Assembly: GCA_021813195.1 (NCBI GenBank)
Contig: JAKALI010000088.1
Location: 1 to 10,367, forward strand
Reading direction: 5' to 3'
Length of the DNA: 10,367 nucleotides
DNA from: Pseudomonadota bacterium
GTDB taxonomy: Bacteria > Pseudomonadota > Alphaproteobacteria > Rhizobiales > Hyphomicrobiaceae
Made by a program: the position numbers and the translations under genes. Below, piece after piece: positions 1 to 7,858 of this stretch; the stretch's first letter is position 1; every line of letters begins with the position of its first letter. Under the pieces are notes generated by a model that was not told the origin of the DNA, made no database searches, and was given only the letters and a program-made list of their open reading frames with translations.

Positions 1-22
1 GACGACACAATGCGTCCGCGCG

Positions 23-829
23 TCAGGCCTCGGGCGTCCCCTTCGGTGTGCAAAGAGAACGTTTGCCACCAGCGCGAATGAAATCGACGATTTCGAGGAC
101 GATCGGATGATCTTTGAATTCAGCGGCGACGTCTTCAACGCGCTCCATGAGCGTGCCTTCGGCGGCAAACATCAGGCGGTAGGCGCGCCTCAAATCATGA
201 ATGGCCGCCCGCGAGAATCCCCGCCGTTGCAGCCCGATGATATTAAGGCCCGACAGATAGGCCCGATTGCCGAGCGCCATCCCATAGGGGATGAGATCGT
301 GCTCAAGCCCCGACATGCCGCCGATGAACGAGTGCGCCCCAACCCGCGCGAATTGGATGACGGCCGCGCCACCGCCAATGATCGCATAGTCGCCGACGGT
401 GCAATGACCGGCAAGCATGACATTATTCGAGAAAATCACGTTGTTGCCGACGTGGCAGTCATGGCCGACGTGACTGTTGGCGAGAAAGGCACAGTTATTG
501 CCCACCGTCGTCGTCATCCCGCCGCCTTCTGTCCCGGGGTTCATCGTGACCCCTTCGCGGATGATACAGTCGGTTCCGATGGTGAGGGTCGAGGGCTCGC
601 CTTTGTATTTCAAGTCTTGCGGCTGATGGCCGATCGACGCGAACGGAAAAATGCGCGTGCGCGCGCCGACGTTGGTGCGGCCTGCGACCACAGCGTGACT
701 GATCAATTCGACACCATCGCCAAGGACAACATCTGCGCCGACCAACGAGAAAGGCCCGATGAGCACGCCATCGCCGAGCTGGGCGCCGCTCTCCACGATC
801 GCCGTCGGATGAATGCGCGCCTCAGCCAT
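23..829 (-). CDS. lpxA: Acyl-ACP--UDP-N-acetylglucosamine O-acyltransferase LpxA
   Basis: This 268-residue protein catalyses the first step of lipid A synthesis, moving a 3-hydroxyacyl chain from ACP to the 3-OH of UDP-GlcNAc in the cytoplasm. Residues 5 to about 185 are hexapeptide repeats of the left-handed beta-helix type; a helical C-terminal part follows. The catalytic histidine is H123 in the motif SHVGHDC (E. coli H125), with H120, H142 (LAGH), D72 and K74 (QDLKY) also in place. The usual histidine of the AVHQF motif is isoleucine here (I158). The ruler glycine G171 is kept, which by E. coli precedent permits a long acyl chain (inference). I chose the ATG at 829, matching the family start [10 protein letters not shown]; the frame stays open upstream to 1045, but that part is fabZ read in another frame. 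The start overlaps the fabZ stop by 8 nt and lacks a strong ribosome site, so translational coupling to fabZ is likely. E. coli LpxA has 262 residues. Confidence 0.97.
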   Translation of the reverse strand: MAEARIHPTAIVESGAQLGDGVLIGPFSLVGADVVLGDGVELISHAVVAGRTNVGARTRIFPFASIGHQPQDLKYKGEPSTLTIGTDCIIREGVTMNPGTEGGGMTTTVGNNCAFLANSHVGHDCHVGNNVIFSNNVMLAGHCTVGDYAIIGGGAAVIQFARVGAHSFIGGMSGLEHDLIPYGMALGNRAYLSGLNIIGLQRRGFSRAAIHDLRRAYRLMFAAEGTLMERVEDVAAEFKDHPIVLEIVDFIRAGGKRSLCTPKGTPEA

Positions 830-1328
830 GCGACTTGGATGCCGCAAACGCGCGTGCCTCTGCCGTATCCGCCAGCATCGCGCTGATTTCTGCTTCGGCC
901 ACGATTGCCCCCTCGACCCGCGCTTCCCCGTAGAAGCGCCACACCCGCCCGCGATTGCGGATCTTTCTGACGTGATAATGAAGTTGATCGCCCGGCAGAA
1001 CCGGTTTGCGGAATTTCGCCTTGTCGATCCCCATGAAATATACAAGTTCGGCGCGATAATCCTCGCCTAGGCTCGAAACGCACAATGCTCCTGCCGTCTG
1101 AGCGAGCCCCTCGATGATCAAAACGCCCGGCATGACAGGATACTGCGGAAAATGTCCCTGAAAAAACGGCTCATTAATCGTGACGTTCTTGACGCCCACG
1201 CAGCTCTCATCACCTTTCATGTCGTAGATGCAGTCGAGCATGAGAAAGGGATAGCGATGCGGCAACAGCTTCATCACCCGCACGATATCGGCAGTGCCGA
1301 GGGTCGTTGAGTTCGTTGTGTCGTCCAT
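822..1328 (-). CDS. fabZ: 3-hydroxyacyl-ACP dehydratase FabZ
   Basis: This 168-residue hot-dog-fold enzyme dehydrates 3-hydroxyacyl-ACP to trans-2-enoyl-ACP during fatty-acid elongation in the cytoplasm. It competes with LpxA and LpxD for the same hydroxyacyl-ACP pool, which explains its place among lipid A genes. Family landmarks are LPHRYPF at residues 22-28, the catalytic histidine H59 in FFQGHFP and the catalytic glutamate E73 in the following [11 protein letters not shown] helix. The frame is open upstream to an ATG at 1430. I chose the ATG at 1328 because it directly follows an AGAGGA site and because family members start shortly before the [10 protein letters not shown] segment. The spacing to that site is short (2-3 nt). 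The C-terminus runs about 15 residues past the conserved core and its stop overlaps the lpxA start. Confidence 0.96.
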   Translation of the reverse strand: MDDTTNSTTLGTADIVRVMKLLPHRYPFLMLDCIYDMKGDESCVGVKNVTINEPFFQGHFPQYPVMPGVLIIEGLAQTAGALCVSSLGEDYRAELVYFMGIDKAKFRKPVLPGDQLHYHVRKIRNRGRVWRFYGEARVEGAIVAEAEISAMLADTAEARAFAASKSHG

Positions 1329-1488
1329 TGTCCTCTGAGCTCTGATGCGGGTTGTCCAAGCTTTCGCCCTTCCCCAAACCCTCACGGTTGCCTTGTGAGA
1401 CCAAAAAAGCCCGTTCGATGTCAATTCCATAACGCTTAACGGGGAAATAGCCTGGCAAAATTCACGCGTATGGTTGCCACAAGCGCAT
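1329..1488 (-). promoter_or_regulatory. Spacer between lpxD and fabZ with a TTGACA box
   Basis: This 160-bp spacer holds no convincing gene, although the fabZ frame stays open across much of it. On the minus strand there is a perfect TTGACA hexamer at 1419-1424, a possible -35 element. The hexamer 17 nt further on (about 1396-1401) reads GTCTCA, a poor -10, so a promoter here is only a weak possibility. An AGAGGA ribosome site for fabZ lies at 1331-1336. No terminator-like hairpin with a T-tract was seen. Confidence 0.25.
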
Positions 1489-2538
1489 TCACGTTTCTGA
1501 CTCGCCGGGACCTTCCGCTTTTCGGGCCGCCAAACGCGAGACCGCGGCCAATTCTCGCGCCCACTGCTTCAACGGCCGGGCTGGCGTTCCGCCCATGATC
1601 GCCCCAGCGGGCACGTCCTCTTTCGGGTGGCTGGCGCCAGCGATTTGAGCCCCCGTTCCGATCCGAATATGACCGACCGTACCGGATTGTCCCCCCATGA
1701 CGACGAAATCGCCGAGTTCCGTCGATCCCGAAATGCCACAATGGGCGACGATGACACAGTGACGCCCAATGACGACGTTGTGCCCGATCTGTACGAGATT
1801 ATCAATTTTCGTGCCTTCGCCAATGATCGTGTCTTTCAGCGCGCCCCGGTCAATAGTGGAGTTGGCCCCGATTTCCACGTCGTCCTGGATGATGACGCGC
1901 CCGATCTGCGGGACTTTGAGATGACCCTGGCGCCCCATGGCAAATCCGAAGCCATCCTGCCCGATCCTGACCCCCGCATGGATGATGACGCGGTTGCCGA
2001 CCAGCGCATGGGTAACCGTTGACTGCGGACCGACGTAGCAGTCCCTCCCGATGGTCACGCGATAGCCGACGACAGCACCGGCCGCGATACGCGAGCCCCG
2101 ACCGATTTGCGCTTCGGGCCCGATGATCGCGCCAGTCTCAATGGTAACGCCATCCTCGATCAGAGCACTTGGATCGATCGCCGCCCCGCTCTTCCCGATC
2201 GCCGCTTTAGGCGTCATCGCGTCGGGGTAAAATTTCTGCAGAGCGAGGGCAAACGCTCGGTAAGGCTGTGCGGTGGACAACGCGACCGCGCCTAGGGGAA
2301 CCCGGTTGGCGAATTGCGGATGCACGAAAACGAAGCCCGCGCGCGTTGCCGCCAATTGGCCAAGGTACTTCCGATTGTCGAGGAACGACAAGTCGTCGCC
2401 TTCAGCGTCGATCAGGGGCCGGACGTCGTGAATGAGAGCATCGAGCGATGTGCCAGACACCGGCACGGCACCGGAAAGTTCCACGACTTCGCTGAGTGCG
2501 AATGGACCGGCGTTGCTGAAAAAGCCCGGGTGGAACAT
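1489..2538 (-). CDS. lpxD: UDP-3-O-(3-hydroxyacyl)glucosamine N-acyltransferase LpxD
   Basis: This 349-residue cytoplasmic enzyme performs the third lipid A step, transferring a 3-hydroxyacyl chain from ACP to the 2-amino group of UDP-3-O-acylglucosamine. Residues 1 to about 105 form the N-terminal uridine-binding domain (SFLDNRKYL near 51-59). Residues of about 110-320 are hexapeptide repeats of the left-handed beta-helix. The family landmarks are DGFGFA at 195-200, the catalytic histidine H253 in NLVQIGHN (E. coli H239) and a second conserved histidine, H290, in TVGH. The C-terminal helix ends in a charged tail. I chose the ATG at 2538, which gives the typical start [13 protein letters not shown] and has GAAGGG 10 nt upstream; a GTG at 2583 would add 15 residues unlike the family. 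Length fits alphaproteobacterial LpxD (about 350). The gene follows bamA with no skp between them. Confidence 0.97.
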   Translation of the reverse strand: MFHPGFFSNAGPFALSEVVELSGAVPVSGTSLDALIHDVRPLIDAEGDDLSFLDNRKYLGQLAATRAGFVFVHPQFANRVPLGAVALSTAQPYRAFALALQKFYPDAMTPKAAIGKSGAAIDPSALIEDGVTIETGAIIGPEAQIGRGSRIAAGAVVGYRVTIGRDCYVGPQSTVTHALVGNRVIIHAGVRIGQDGFGFAMGRQGHLKVPQIGRVIIQDDVEIGANSTIDRGALKDTIIGEGTKIDNLVQIGHNVVIGRHCVIVAHCGISGSTELGDFVVMGGQSGTVGHIRIGTGAQIAGASHPKEDVPAGAIMGGTPARPLKQWARELAAVSRLAARKAEGPGESET

Positions 2539-2695
2539 CAAGGCGCGACCCTTCGCAGGCGGGCGACGACAGAGCTGACCCACCGTTGCTTAATGCTTCT
2601 GCCAACCACGCAGGAGAACCGCGACGACGGATGACCACCGCCCAGGAGAAGATCAATAAAGCTCTCAGGATCAGCCGACAACCGGAGCCCAAAAC
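2539..2695 (-). other. bamA-lpxD spacer, without a skp gene
   Basis: This 157-bp spacer sits where many proteobacteria carry skp/ompH. It is too short for that gene and I see no remnant of one. After the bamA stop there is only a weak 4-bp GCTC/GAGC pairing followed by TTTATT, too poor to call a terminator. The GAAGGG ribosome site for lpxD lies at 2549-2554. An overlapping frame that starts here and runs into lpxD out of phase looks like a shadow. Confidence 0.6.
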
Positions 2696-5092
2696 TTAGA
2701 ATTTCGTCTGCGCACCGAAGCGGATTTTCTGCTCGCGGTCATAATTCTCGCTCGACAGCGGCTCGGCATAATCGACGCGCAAAGGCCCGACGGGCGAATT
2801 CCAAAGAATGCTCGCGCCGACTGAAGAGCGAACCGTTGAATCGTCCGCGAGATTGATAACTCCGCTATCGGCAAGATCGCTGATGGCGTCGGTGGTGCCA
2901 AACAATGAACCCGCATCGGCGAACACAGCGCCGCTGATGCCCAAATCATCCGGGATGAACGGCAAGGGGAACCGAATCTCCGCCGTCGCGGCCCAGAATG
3001 TCGTGCCACCCAGCGCATCCCGCGTGTCAAGATCTCGAGGCCCATAACCCGCGCGGTCGAAACCACGCACAGTCTCCCCGCCGCGGAAGTACAAATCCAG
3101 CAGCCGGACGTCCTCGTCACCCCACCCCTCGATATGGCCGCCAATGACGCGGCCGACGAAGGTGATTTTCTCCGTAATGGGATAGTAGGCGCGCCCTTCG
3201 CCCTGAACGCGGACGTACTGGACATCGCCACCAAGACCAGCGAAGTCCGAAGAAAGTTGCAGGTAGTAGCCACCTGTTGGATTGCGCGGATGATTTCGCT
3301 TGTCATAGGTGAGCGTCGTCCCCAGAGCGGATGTCCAGAACTCACCGTCACCGCAGTTGACGCTGTTCTTATCCAGCACGGTGTCGCCGCACGCTTGTTT
3401 GACGGCCAGCGATGCCGTCCTGCCCACGTCGTAAATCTCGTCGCGCGTCAGGGTATAACCCGTCTGCATCCACAGGTTCTCTGATAAGGGGAACCCCAAA
3501 CGCAACGTGCCACCGGTCTTGCGGCTGGAGAAGCCCGAATCCGAACCCTGATCGATCTCTTTATGGAACAGGTCGAAGCCGGCAGACAAGTTTTGATCGA
3601 GGAAGCGCGGCTCGGTGAACGACAGGTCCACCTGCATGCGTTCCAACGATCCGGCCAACTTCAGCCGCAGAAACTGCCCATTGCCCATGAAGTTGCGTTC
3701 GGTGATCGAGACATCGCCGATGATGCCTTCGTTCGTGGAATAGCCCGCACCGAACGACAGCTCGCCGGTCGACTGCTCTTTGACCTCGACGTCGAGAATG
3801 ACGCGATCCTGGGCGGACCCCGGCCGGCGCTTGATTTCGACGTTGGCGAAGATGCCGAGACCCTGAAGGCGCTTTTTCGCGCGATCCACGAGCAGCGGAT
3901 TGAAGGCGTCACCTTCAGCCAAGCGGAATTCTCGCCGGATCACGTAGTCCTTGGTCCGCTCGTTGCCGATGATGTTGATGCGCTCGATGTAAACCCGCGG
4001 CCCTTCGTCAATCGCATAGACCACATCAATGGTCCGCGCTTCGAAATTGGGCGTGGCGCGCGGACGGACGCGAGCGAACGCGAAGCCCTGCTCCGCCGTG
4101 GCGAGCGTGAGCCGCTCGACCGTCTTGTCCACGTCGGAACCGTTATAGACCGCACCTTGGTAGGTTAAGATCTCGCTCTGGAGAGGGCGCGTGTCCACAC
4201 CTTCCAAACTGTTCTCAACCAATACCTGGCCGAACTGATAGCGCTCACCCTCTTCGACGGCGAACGTGATCAAGAACCCGGAACCATCGCGATCAAGCTC
4301 CGCATTCGCGCTGATCACACGGAAGTCTGCATAGCCATTCTTGAGATAGTACTGGCGCAAAAGCTCCCGATCGAGGTTCAAGCGATCCGGATCGTAGACG
4401 CTGGTGCCCTTGAGGAAATCCAACCACCCCGCTTGCGTGGTGGAAATGATGTCTCGTAGCTGCTGATCGCTGAATACGCGATTGCCGACAAAGTTGATGC
4501 CCTTGACCTTCGTTGCACCGCCTTCGTTGATTTCGAAGACCACGTTCACGCGGCTTTGCTCGAGCTCAATGATCTTAGGCTCGACAGTTGCAGCAAAGCG
4601 ACCCTGCCGACTGTAGACGTCGAGAATGCGTTGCACGTCGGCCTGGGCACGCGCACGTGTAAAAACGGACCGCGGCTTCAGCTGAACCTCATTTCGCAGG
4701 GTCTCAGTATCGACCTCGCTGTTACCCTCGAAGACGACCTGGTTGACCACAGGGTTCTCAACGACTTGCACGAGCAGCGTCGAGCCTTGCAGCGCAATGT
4801 CCACATCCGCAAAAAGTCCCGTCGAAAACAGGGCCTTCAAGGATTGGTCGACTTTCGATGGATCGTAGGCGTCGCCCGGAGAGACCTGCAGATACGAGCG
4901 GATCGTGTCGGCTTCGACACGGCGATTGCCATCGACTTCGATGGAGCGGATGGTCTGTGCATGCGCGACGCTGACAAAGCCGCAAGCGGACCCCAGCGCC
5001 AGAAAAAAGGCGATTGCCGCAGACCCCACCAGCAGGCGCATGCCCACACGTGACGTGATCCGGGAAAAACATAAACGCGGATCAGTCCTCAT
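2696..5092 (-). CDS. bamA: Outer-membrane beta-barrel assembly protein BamA
   Basis: This 798-residue protein is the central subunit of the BAM complex, which folds and inserts beta-barrel proteins into the outer membrane. It opens with a signal peptide: a long basic n-region, a hydrophobic core at about 19-40, and a likely cleavage after AHA at 45/46. Five POTRA domains follow, at roughly 47-115, 116-195, 196-285, 286-367 and 368-440, each with the usual G-N or glycine-turn pattern. The 16-strand barrel covers about 445-798. The conserved VRGF motif of loop 6 is at 675-678, and the protein ends in phenylalanine (QTKF), as a barrel beta-signal requires. The ATG at 5092 has AGGGGGAA 9 nt upstream (5102-5109). 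An internal ATG at 5041 would also leave a good signal peptide but has no clear ribosome site. Cysteines C568 and C580 flank a short segment and could form an extracellular disulfide. Confidence 0.98.
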   Translation of the reverse strand: MRTDPRLCFSRITSRVGMRLLVGSAAIAFFLALGSACGFVSVAHAQTIRSIEVDGNRRVEADTIRSYLQVSPGDAYDPSKVDQSLKALFSTGLFADVDIALQGSTLLVQVVENPVVNQVVFEGNSEVDTETLRNEVQLKPRSVFTRARAQADVQRILDVYSRQGRFAATVEPKIIELEQSRVNVVFEINEGGATKVKGINFVGNRVFSDQQLRDIISTTQAGWLDFLKGTSVYDPDRLNLDRELLRQYYLKNGYADFRVISANAELDRDGSGFLITFAVEEGERYQFGQVLVENSLEGVDTRPLQSEILTYQGAVYNGSDVDKTVERLTLATAEQGFAFARVRPRATPNFEARTIDVVYAIDEGPRVYIERINIIGNERTKDYVIRREFRLAEGDAFNPLLVDRAKKRLQGLGIFANVEIKRRPGSAQDRVILDVEVKEQSTGELSFGAGYSTNEGIIGDVSITERNFMGNGQFLRLKLAGSLERMQVDLSFTEPRFLDQNLSAGFDLFHKEIDQGSDSGFSSRKTGGTLRLGFPLSENLWMQTGYTLTRDEIYDVGRTASLAVKQACGDTVLDKNSVNCGDGEFWTSALGTTLTYDKRNHPRNPTGGYYLQLSSDFAGLGGDVQYVRVQGEGRAYYPITEKITFVGRVIGGHIEGWGDEDVRLLDLYFRGGETVRGFDRAGYGPRDLDTRDALGGTTFWAATAEIRFPLPFIPDDLGISGAVFADAGSLFGTTDAISDLADSGVINLADDSTVRSSVGASILWNSPVGPLRVDYAEPLSSENYDREQKIRFGAQTKF

Positions 5093-5344
5093 GCTTTGCC
5101 GTTCCCCCTGGTATCGCGGACGCCACCGGCCGGCTGCACCACGAAATTAGACTGCACTGCTGCACCAGGTCGAGCTTGTGGCCCGCCTGGGTGCTTCTCC
5201 AGGTTCCCCTCGACCCGGACACTTGAACCCCAGGCCATCGCCTGCCACTGACGCAGACTCAAACCCGCTGGGTGCTAAGCGTCGTGGTTTTAACGATTCA
5301 GCAAGCTCCGTGGAAGTGGCAAGTTTACGTCACCAGATCGCAAA
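5093..5344 (-). promoter_or_regulatory. Spacer between rseP and bamA, possible bamA promoter region
   Basis: This 252-bp stretch is the longest gap between genes in the window. It carries the bamA ribosome site at 5102-5109. An 8-bp direct repeat, CTGCACCA on the plus strand, occurs at 5134-5141 and 5160-5167, 26 bp apart. A small CCTGG/CCAGG hairpin with an 8-nt loop lies around 5187-5204. I found no good -35/-10 pair and no match to an extracytoplasmic sigma-factor pattern. The length suggests a separate promoter or leader for bamA, but that is inference only. Confidence 0.3.
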
Positions 5345-6496
5345 TTACACCGGCCCGATCAACCAGCGCTTGAGTATCGGTAAGTCATTGATCGTCACGA
5401 AAATGAAAAGCCCAAGCACCACCGCCAGCCCGAGCCGAAAACCCATTTCCTGAGTGCGTTCATCCAACGGTTTTCGGCGCACAGCTTCTATAGCGTAGAA
5501 GAGCAGATGACCGCCGTCCAGCAACGGGATCGGGAACAGGTTGATGAGACCGATGCTGACAGAAATGAACGCCGTCAAGTGAATCAGGTTTTCCCAGCCC
5601 TGCCCGGCAACGCGCCCCGCCACATCGGCGATCCGGATTGGCCCGCCCAGCTGATCTCCGCTCTGGCGCCCAACGATGACGTCCGACAGATAACCCAATG
5701 AACTGGTCACAATGAACGCCGTGCGGTCGACGGCCAACCCGGCGGCTTCCAACAAGCCGGGATCGTGAAAGCGTATCGTCTGTTCCGTTGGAACATGGCT
5801 GATGCCGATTACGACGCGCGTTGTCTTGTCGCCCATTTCATCAATGTAAGGACGCACTTCGGGCGCGATCTGGAGTTTGACCAGTGCCCCTTGACGCTCA
5901 ATATCGAAGGCGAGCGAGCGTCCGACGTTGGTCATGACCACTTTCTGGAGCTGCTCGAAGCTGTCGATGGGGCGGCCTTCGATCGCCAAGATGCGGTCCC
6001 CAGGCAGAACGCCGGCCCGCGCCGCCGGACCATCCGGCAGCACGGCGTCGACTCGCGCTTCGGTCATGCGCACGCCGTAACCCCAAAACCACAAAGTGAA
6101 AATCACCAGCGCCAACAGAAAGTTGGCCGCCGGCCCCGCCGCGACGACGGCAGCGCGTTGCCACAGTGGCTTGGCATGAAAGGCGCCCGCGCGTTCTTGT
6201 GGTGTCATGGCCTCGATCGCGCCGCGCGAGGGCGTGCTGGCTGGCCCCTCATCGTCCATGAATTTGACGTATCCGCCGAGGGGAATCCAGCAGAGCTTCC
6301 AGCGGGTGCCGTGCTTGTCGTCGAAGCCGGCGATCTCGCGCCCAAATCCGATCGAGAACGCCTTGACCGTCACGCCGCACCAGCGGGCCACGAGGAAATG
6401 GCCCAGCTCATGGAAAAACACGACGATCGACAGGACGAACAAAAAGGCCAGGATGTACGTCAAGGGCCCTCCGAACAATCCGACCAGCCCGTCCAT
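5345..6496 (-). CDS. rseP: RseP/MmpA-type site-2 intramembrane zinc metalloprotease
   Basis: This 383-residue inner-membrane protease belongs to the S2P family (RseP in E. coli, MmpA in Caulobacter), which cleaves anti-sigma factors and other single-span membrane proteins within the bilayer. The zinc site is HELGH at residues 29-33 in the first membrane segment (about 12-34). The third zinc ligand is D327 in the LLDGGH motif of the third segment (about 305-330). GPAANF at 121-126 marks the second segment, and a fourth lies at about 354-371. A single PDZ domain covers about 145-212, whereas E. coli RseP (450 residues) has two; the single-PDZ form is usual in shorter homologues. I chose the second ATG (6496): AAGGAGG at 6503-6509 abuts the first ATG (6502) but sits 6 nt from this one. 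The natural substrate cannot be told from the sequence. Confidence 0.96.
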   Translation of the reverse strand: MDGLVGLFGGPLTYILAFLFVLSIVVFFHELGHFLVARWCGVTVKAFSIGFGREIAGFDDKHGTRWKLCWIPLGGYVKFMDDEGPASTPSRGAIEAMTPQERAGAFHAKPLWQRAAVVAAGPAANFLLALVIFTLWFWGYGVRMTEARVDAVLPDGPAARAGVLPGDRILAIEGRPIDSFEQLQKVVMTNVGRSLAFDIERQGALVKLQIAPEVRPYIDEMGDKTTRVVIGISHVPTEQTIRFHDPGLLEAAGLAVDRTAFIVTSSLGYLSDVIVGRQSGDQLGGPIRIADVAGRVAGQGWENLIHLTAFISVSIGLINLFPIPLLDGGHLLFYAIEAVRRKPLDERTQEMGFRLGLAVVLGLFIFVTINDLPILKRWLIGPV

Positions 6497-6502
6497 CTGC
6501 AT

Positions 6503-6509
6503 CCTCCTT
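6503..6509 (-). promoter_or_regulatory. Strong ribosome binding site that sets the rseP start
   Basis: The minus strand reads AAGGAGG, an almost perfect anti-16S match. It touches the ATG at 6500-6502 but stands 6 nt before the ATG at 6494-6496. The second ATG is therefore the more likely start of rseP. Confidence 0.75.
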
Positions 6510-6604
6510 GTTTTCGAACTGCATGTTCGGCAGCCCCGGCCGCTGGGGCACGATGTCGACGACCTGAGGCAAGTCGTTCGTTGTCAGCGCGACAGGCACA
6601 TTTC

Positions 6605-7858
6605 TCACATCGCCCTGGCCGCAACCACCGCGCGTGCTAGTCGGCGCCCATGTCCGTCCGCGTCAAGCACATCGGCCAGCGAATTTAAGTTGCACAGAAA
6701 ACCACCGGACTCGGCTTGCTCCAAGACTTCGCGGACCACGACCGGGATATCGAGGAATCGAAGTCTGCGGTCAAGGAAAGCTGCAACGGCGATCTCATTT
6801 GCAGCATTCAACACGGCCGGAGCTGCGCCAGCGCGTTTGAGCGCCTCCTTTGCCAATATCAGGGCGGGGAAACGGTTGTGATCGACCGCTTCGAACGTCA
6901 AAGAGCCTAGCGCCACCAGATCGACGCGTCGCGTGGGAGTGTGGCTGCGCGCAGGCCACGACAACGCCTGGGCAATCGGCGTGCGCATGTCGGGAGAGGC
7001 CATCTGGGCGAGCATGGATCCATCGACGAAGGCAACCAGGCAATGGACGATCGACTGAGGATGGATAACGGCGTCGAGCTGGTCTGCGCTGACGGGAAAG
7101 AGGTGATACGCCTCGATGATCTCGAGCCCTTTGTTCATCAACGTCGCGCTATCGATCGTGATCTTAGCGCCCATCGACCAGTTGGGATGACGTAAGGCTT
7201 GTTCGGGCGTAACCTGCGCCAGCGCTTCGGCGGAGAATGTGCGGAATGGGCCTCCCGAAGCCGTCAGCACGATGCGCTCGATGGAGCAGGCTGGAGCACC
7301 CGTCAGCGCTTGCAAAGCGGCGGAGTGTTCACTGTCGACGGGAATGAGTTCGGCCCCGTTCTGACGGACGGCGCTCAAAAACACCTCGCCCGCTGACACC
7401 AGACATTCTTTGTTGGCGAGTGCCACGCGCTTGGCATGCGCAGTTGCCGCGAAGGTCGGCTTCAATCCCGCAGCGCCGACGATCGCTGCCATCACGCAGT
7501 CCACCTCGCGCGATGCCGCTTCGACCAATGCAGCTTCTCCGGCTCCAACCTCAATGCCCGAGCCTTCAAGGAGCGATTTCAGCTCGCCATAGAGGGAAGG
7601 ATCACCAATCACCGCCACGCGAGCGCGATGAGCAATCGCGAGCTCGGCAAGTTTGTGCGCGTTCGATTGCGCTGTGAGTGCGACGATCTGGAAGCGATCA
7701 GGCGCGCGCCCCACAAGTTCTAGGGTGTTCTCGCCAATTGACCCCGTCGCCCCCAGAATGCTCAGTAAGAGGGGCCTGTCCAAAGCCTGGCTCGCGGGCT
7801 CGACCAATCGGATCGCAGCTGGCGAGCGCGCAAAGTCTCGCACGGTCTCACCGGCCAT
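6605..7858 (-). CDS. dxr: 1-deoxy-D-xylulose 5-phosphate reductoisomerase Dxr
   Basis: This 417-residue cytoplasmic enzyme converts 1-deoxyxylulose 5-phosphate to 2-C-methylerythritol 4-phosphate with NADPH and a divalent metal, the committed step of the MEP isoprenoid pathway. Residues 36-42 (GATGSIG) form the NADPH-binding loop. ALANKE at 145-150, D174 and E176 in PVDSEHSA, HPNWSMG at 223-229 and N241, K242 and E245 in MNKGLE supply the substrate and metal site. The C-terminal helical domain is complete. The protein is about 28 residues longer at the N-terminus than E. coli Dxr. The ATG at 7858 is the only ATG available and overlaps the cdsA stop by 11 nt, so coupled translation is likely. 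A TTG at codon 26 would give a family-length protein and cannot be excluded. The product feeds UppS, encoded two genes upstream. Confidence 0.97.
   Translation of the reverse strand: MAGETVRDFARSPAAIRLVEPASQALDRPLLLSILGATGSIGENTLELVGRAPDRFQIVALTAQSNAHKLAELAIAHRARVAVIGDPSLYGELKSLLEGSGIEVGAGEAALVEAASREVDCVMAAIVGAAGLKPTFAATAHAKRVALANKECLVSAGEVFLSAVRQNGAELIPVDSEHSAALQALTGAPACSIERIVLTASGGPFRTFSAEALAQVTPEQALRHPNWSMGAKITIDSATLMNKGLEIIEAYHLFPVSADQLDAVIHPQSIVHCLVAFVDGSMLAQMASPDMRTPIAQALSWPARSHTPTRRVDLVALGSLTFEAVDHNRFPALILAKEALKRAGAAPAVLNAANEIAVAAFLDRRLRFLDIPVVVREVLEQAESGGFLCNLNSLADVLDADGHGRRLARAVVAARAM

Noticed and set aside
1..22. Possible start of the next gene (lpxI is common after lpxA)
   Set aside because: Only 22 bases are present. 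A GTG can be read on the minus strand, but nothing supports a gene call.
107..886. 259-codon open frame on the plus strand
   Set aside because: It lies antisense to lpxA, resembles no known family, and is rich in D, R and A as expected for a GC-rich shadow frame.
2402..2692. 96-codon minus-strand frame after bamA, considered as a short skp remnant
   Set aside because: Most of it is lpxD read in another frame, and it lacks the coiled-coil, signal peptide and composition of Skp.
3563..4168. 201-codon open frame on the plus strand
   Set aside because: It is fully antisense to the POTRA and barrel region of bamA and shows no domain of its own.
4970..4990. Possible lipobox in the BamA signal peptide (LGSAC)
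   Set aside because: The -3 position before the cysteine is glycine rather than L, V or I, and a normal AHA cleavage site follows; BamA is not a lipoprotein.
5178..5453. 91-codon plus-strand frame in the rseP-bamA spacer
   Set aside because: It has a GTG start without a ribosome site, proline- and serine-rich shadow composition, and its second half is antisense to rseP.
6408..6608. 66-codon minus-strand frame between dxr and rseP
   Set aside because: It starts with GTG at the dxr stop and runs out of phase into rseP by about 90 nt. The first residues look protein-like, but there is no recognisable family and the strong ribosome site inside it serves rseP.
5765..6640. 291-codon open frame on the plus strand
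   Set aside because: It is antisense to rseP and the rseP-dxr gap, has shadow-like composition and no ribosome site; the rseP motifs on the other strand are decisive.
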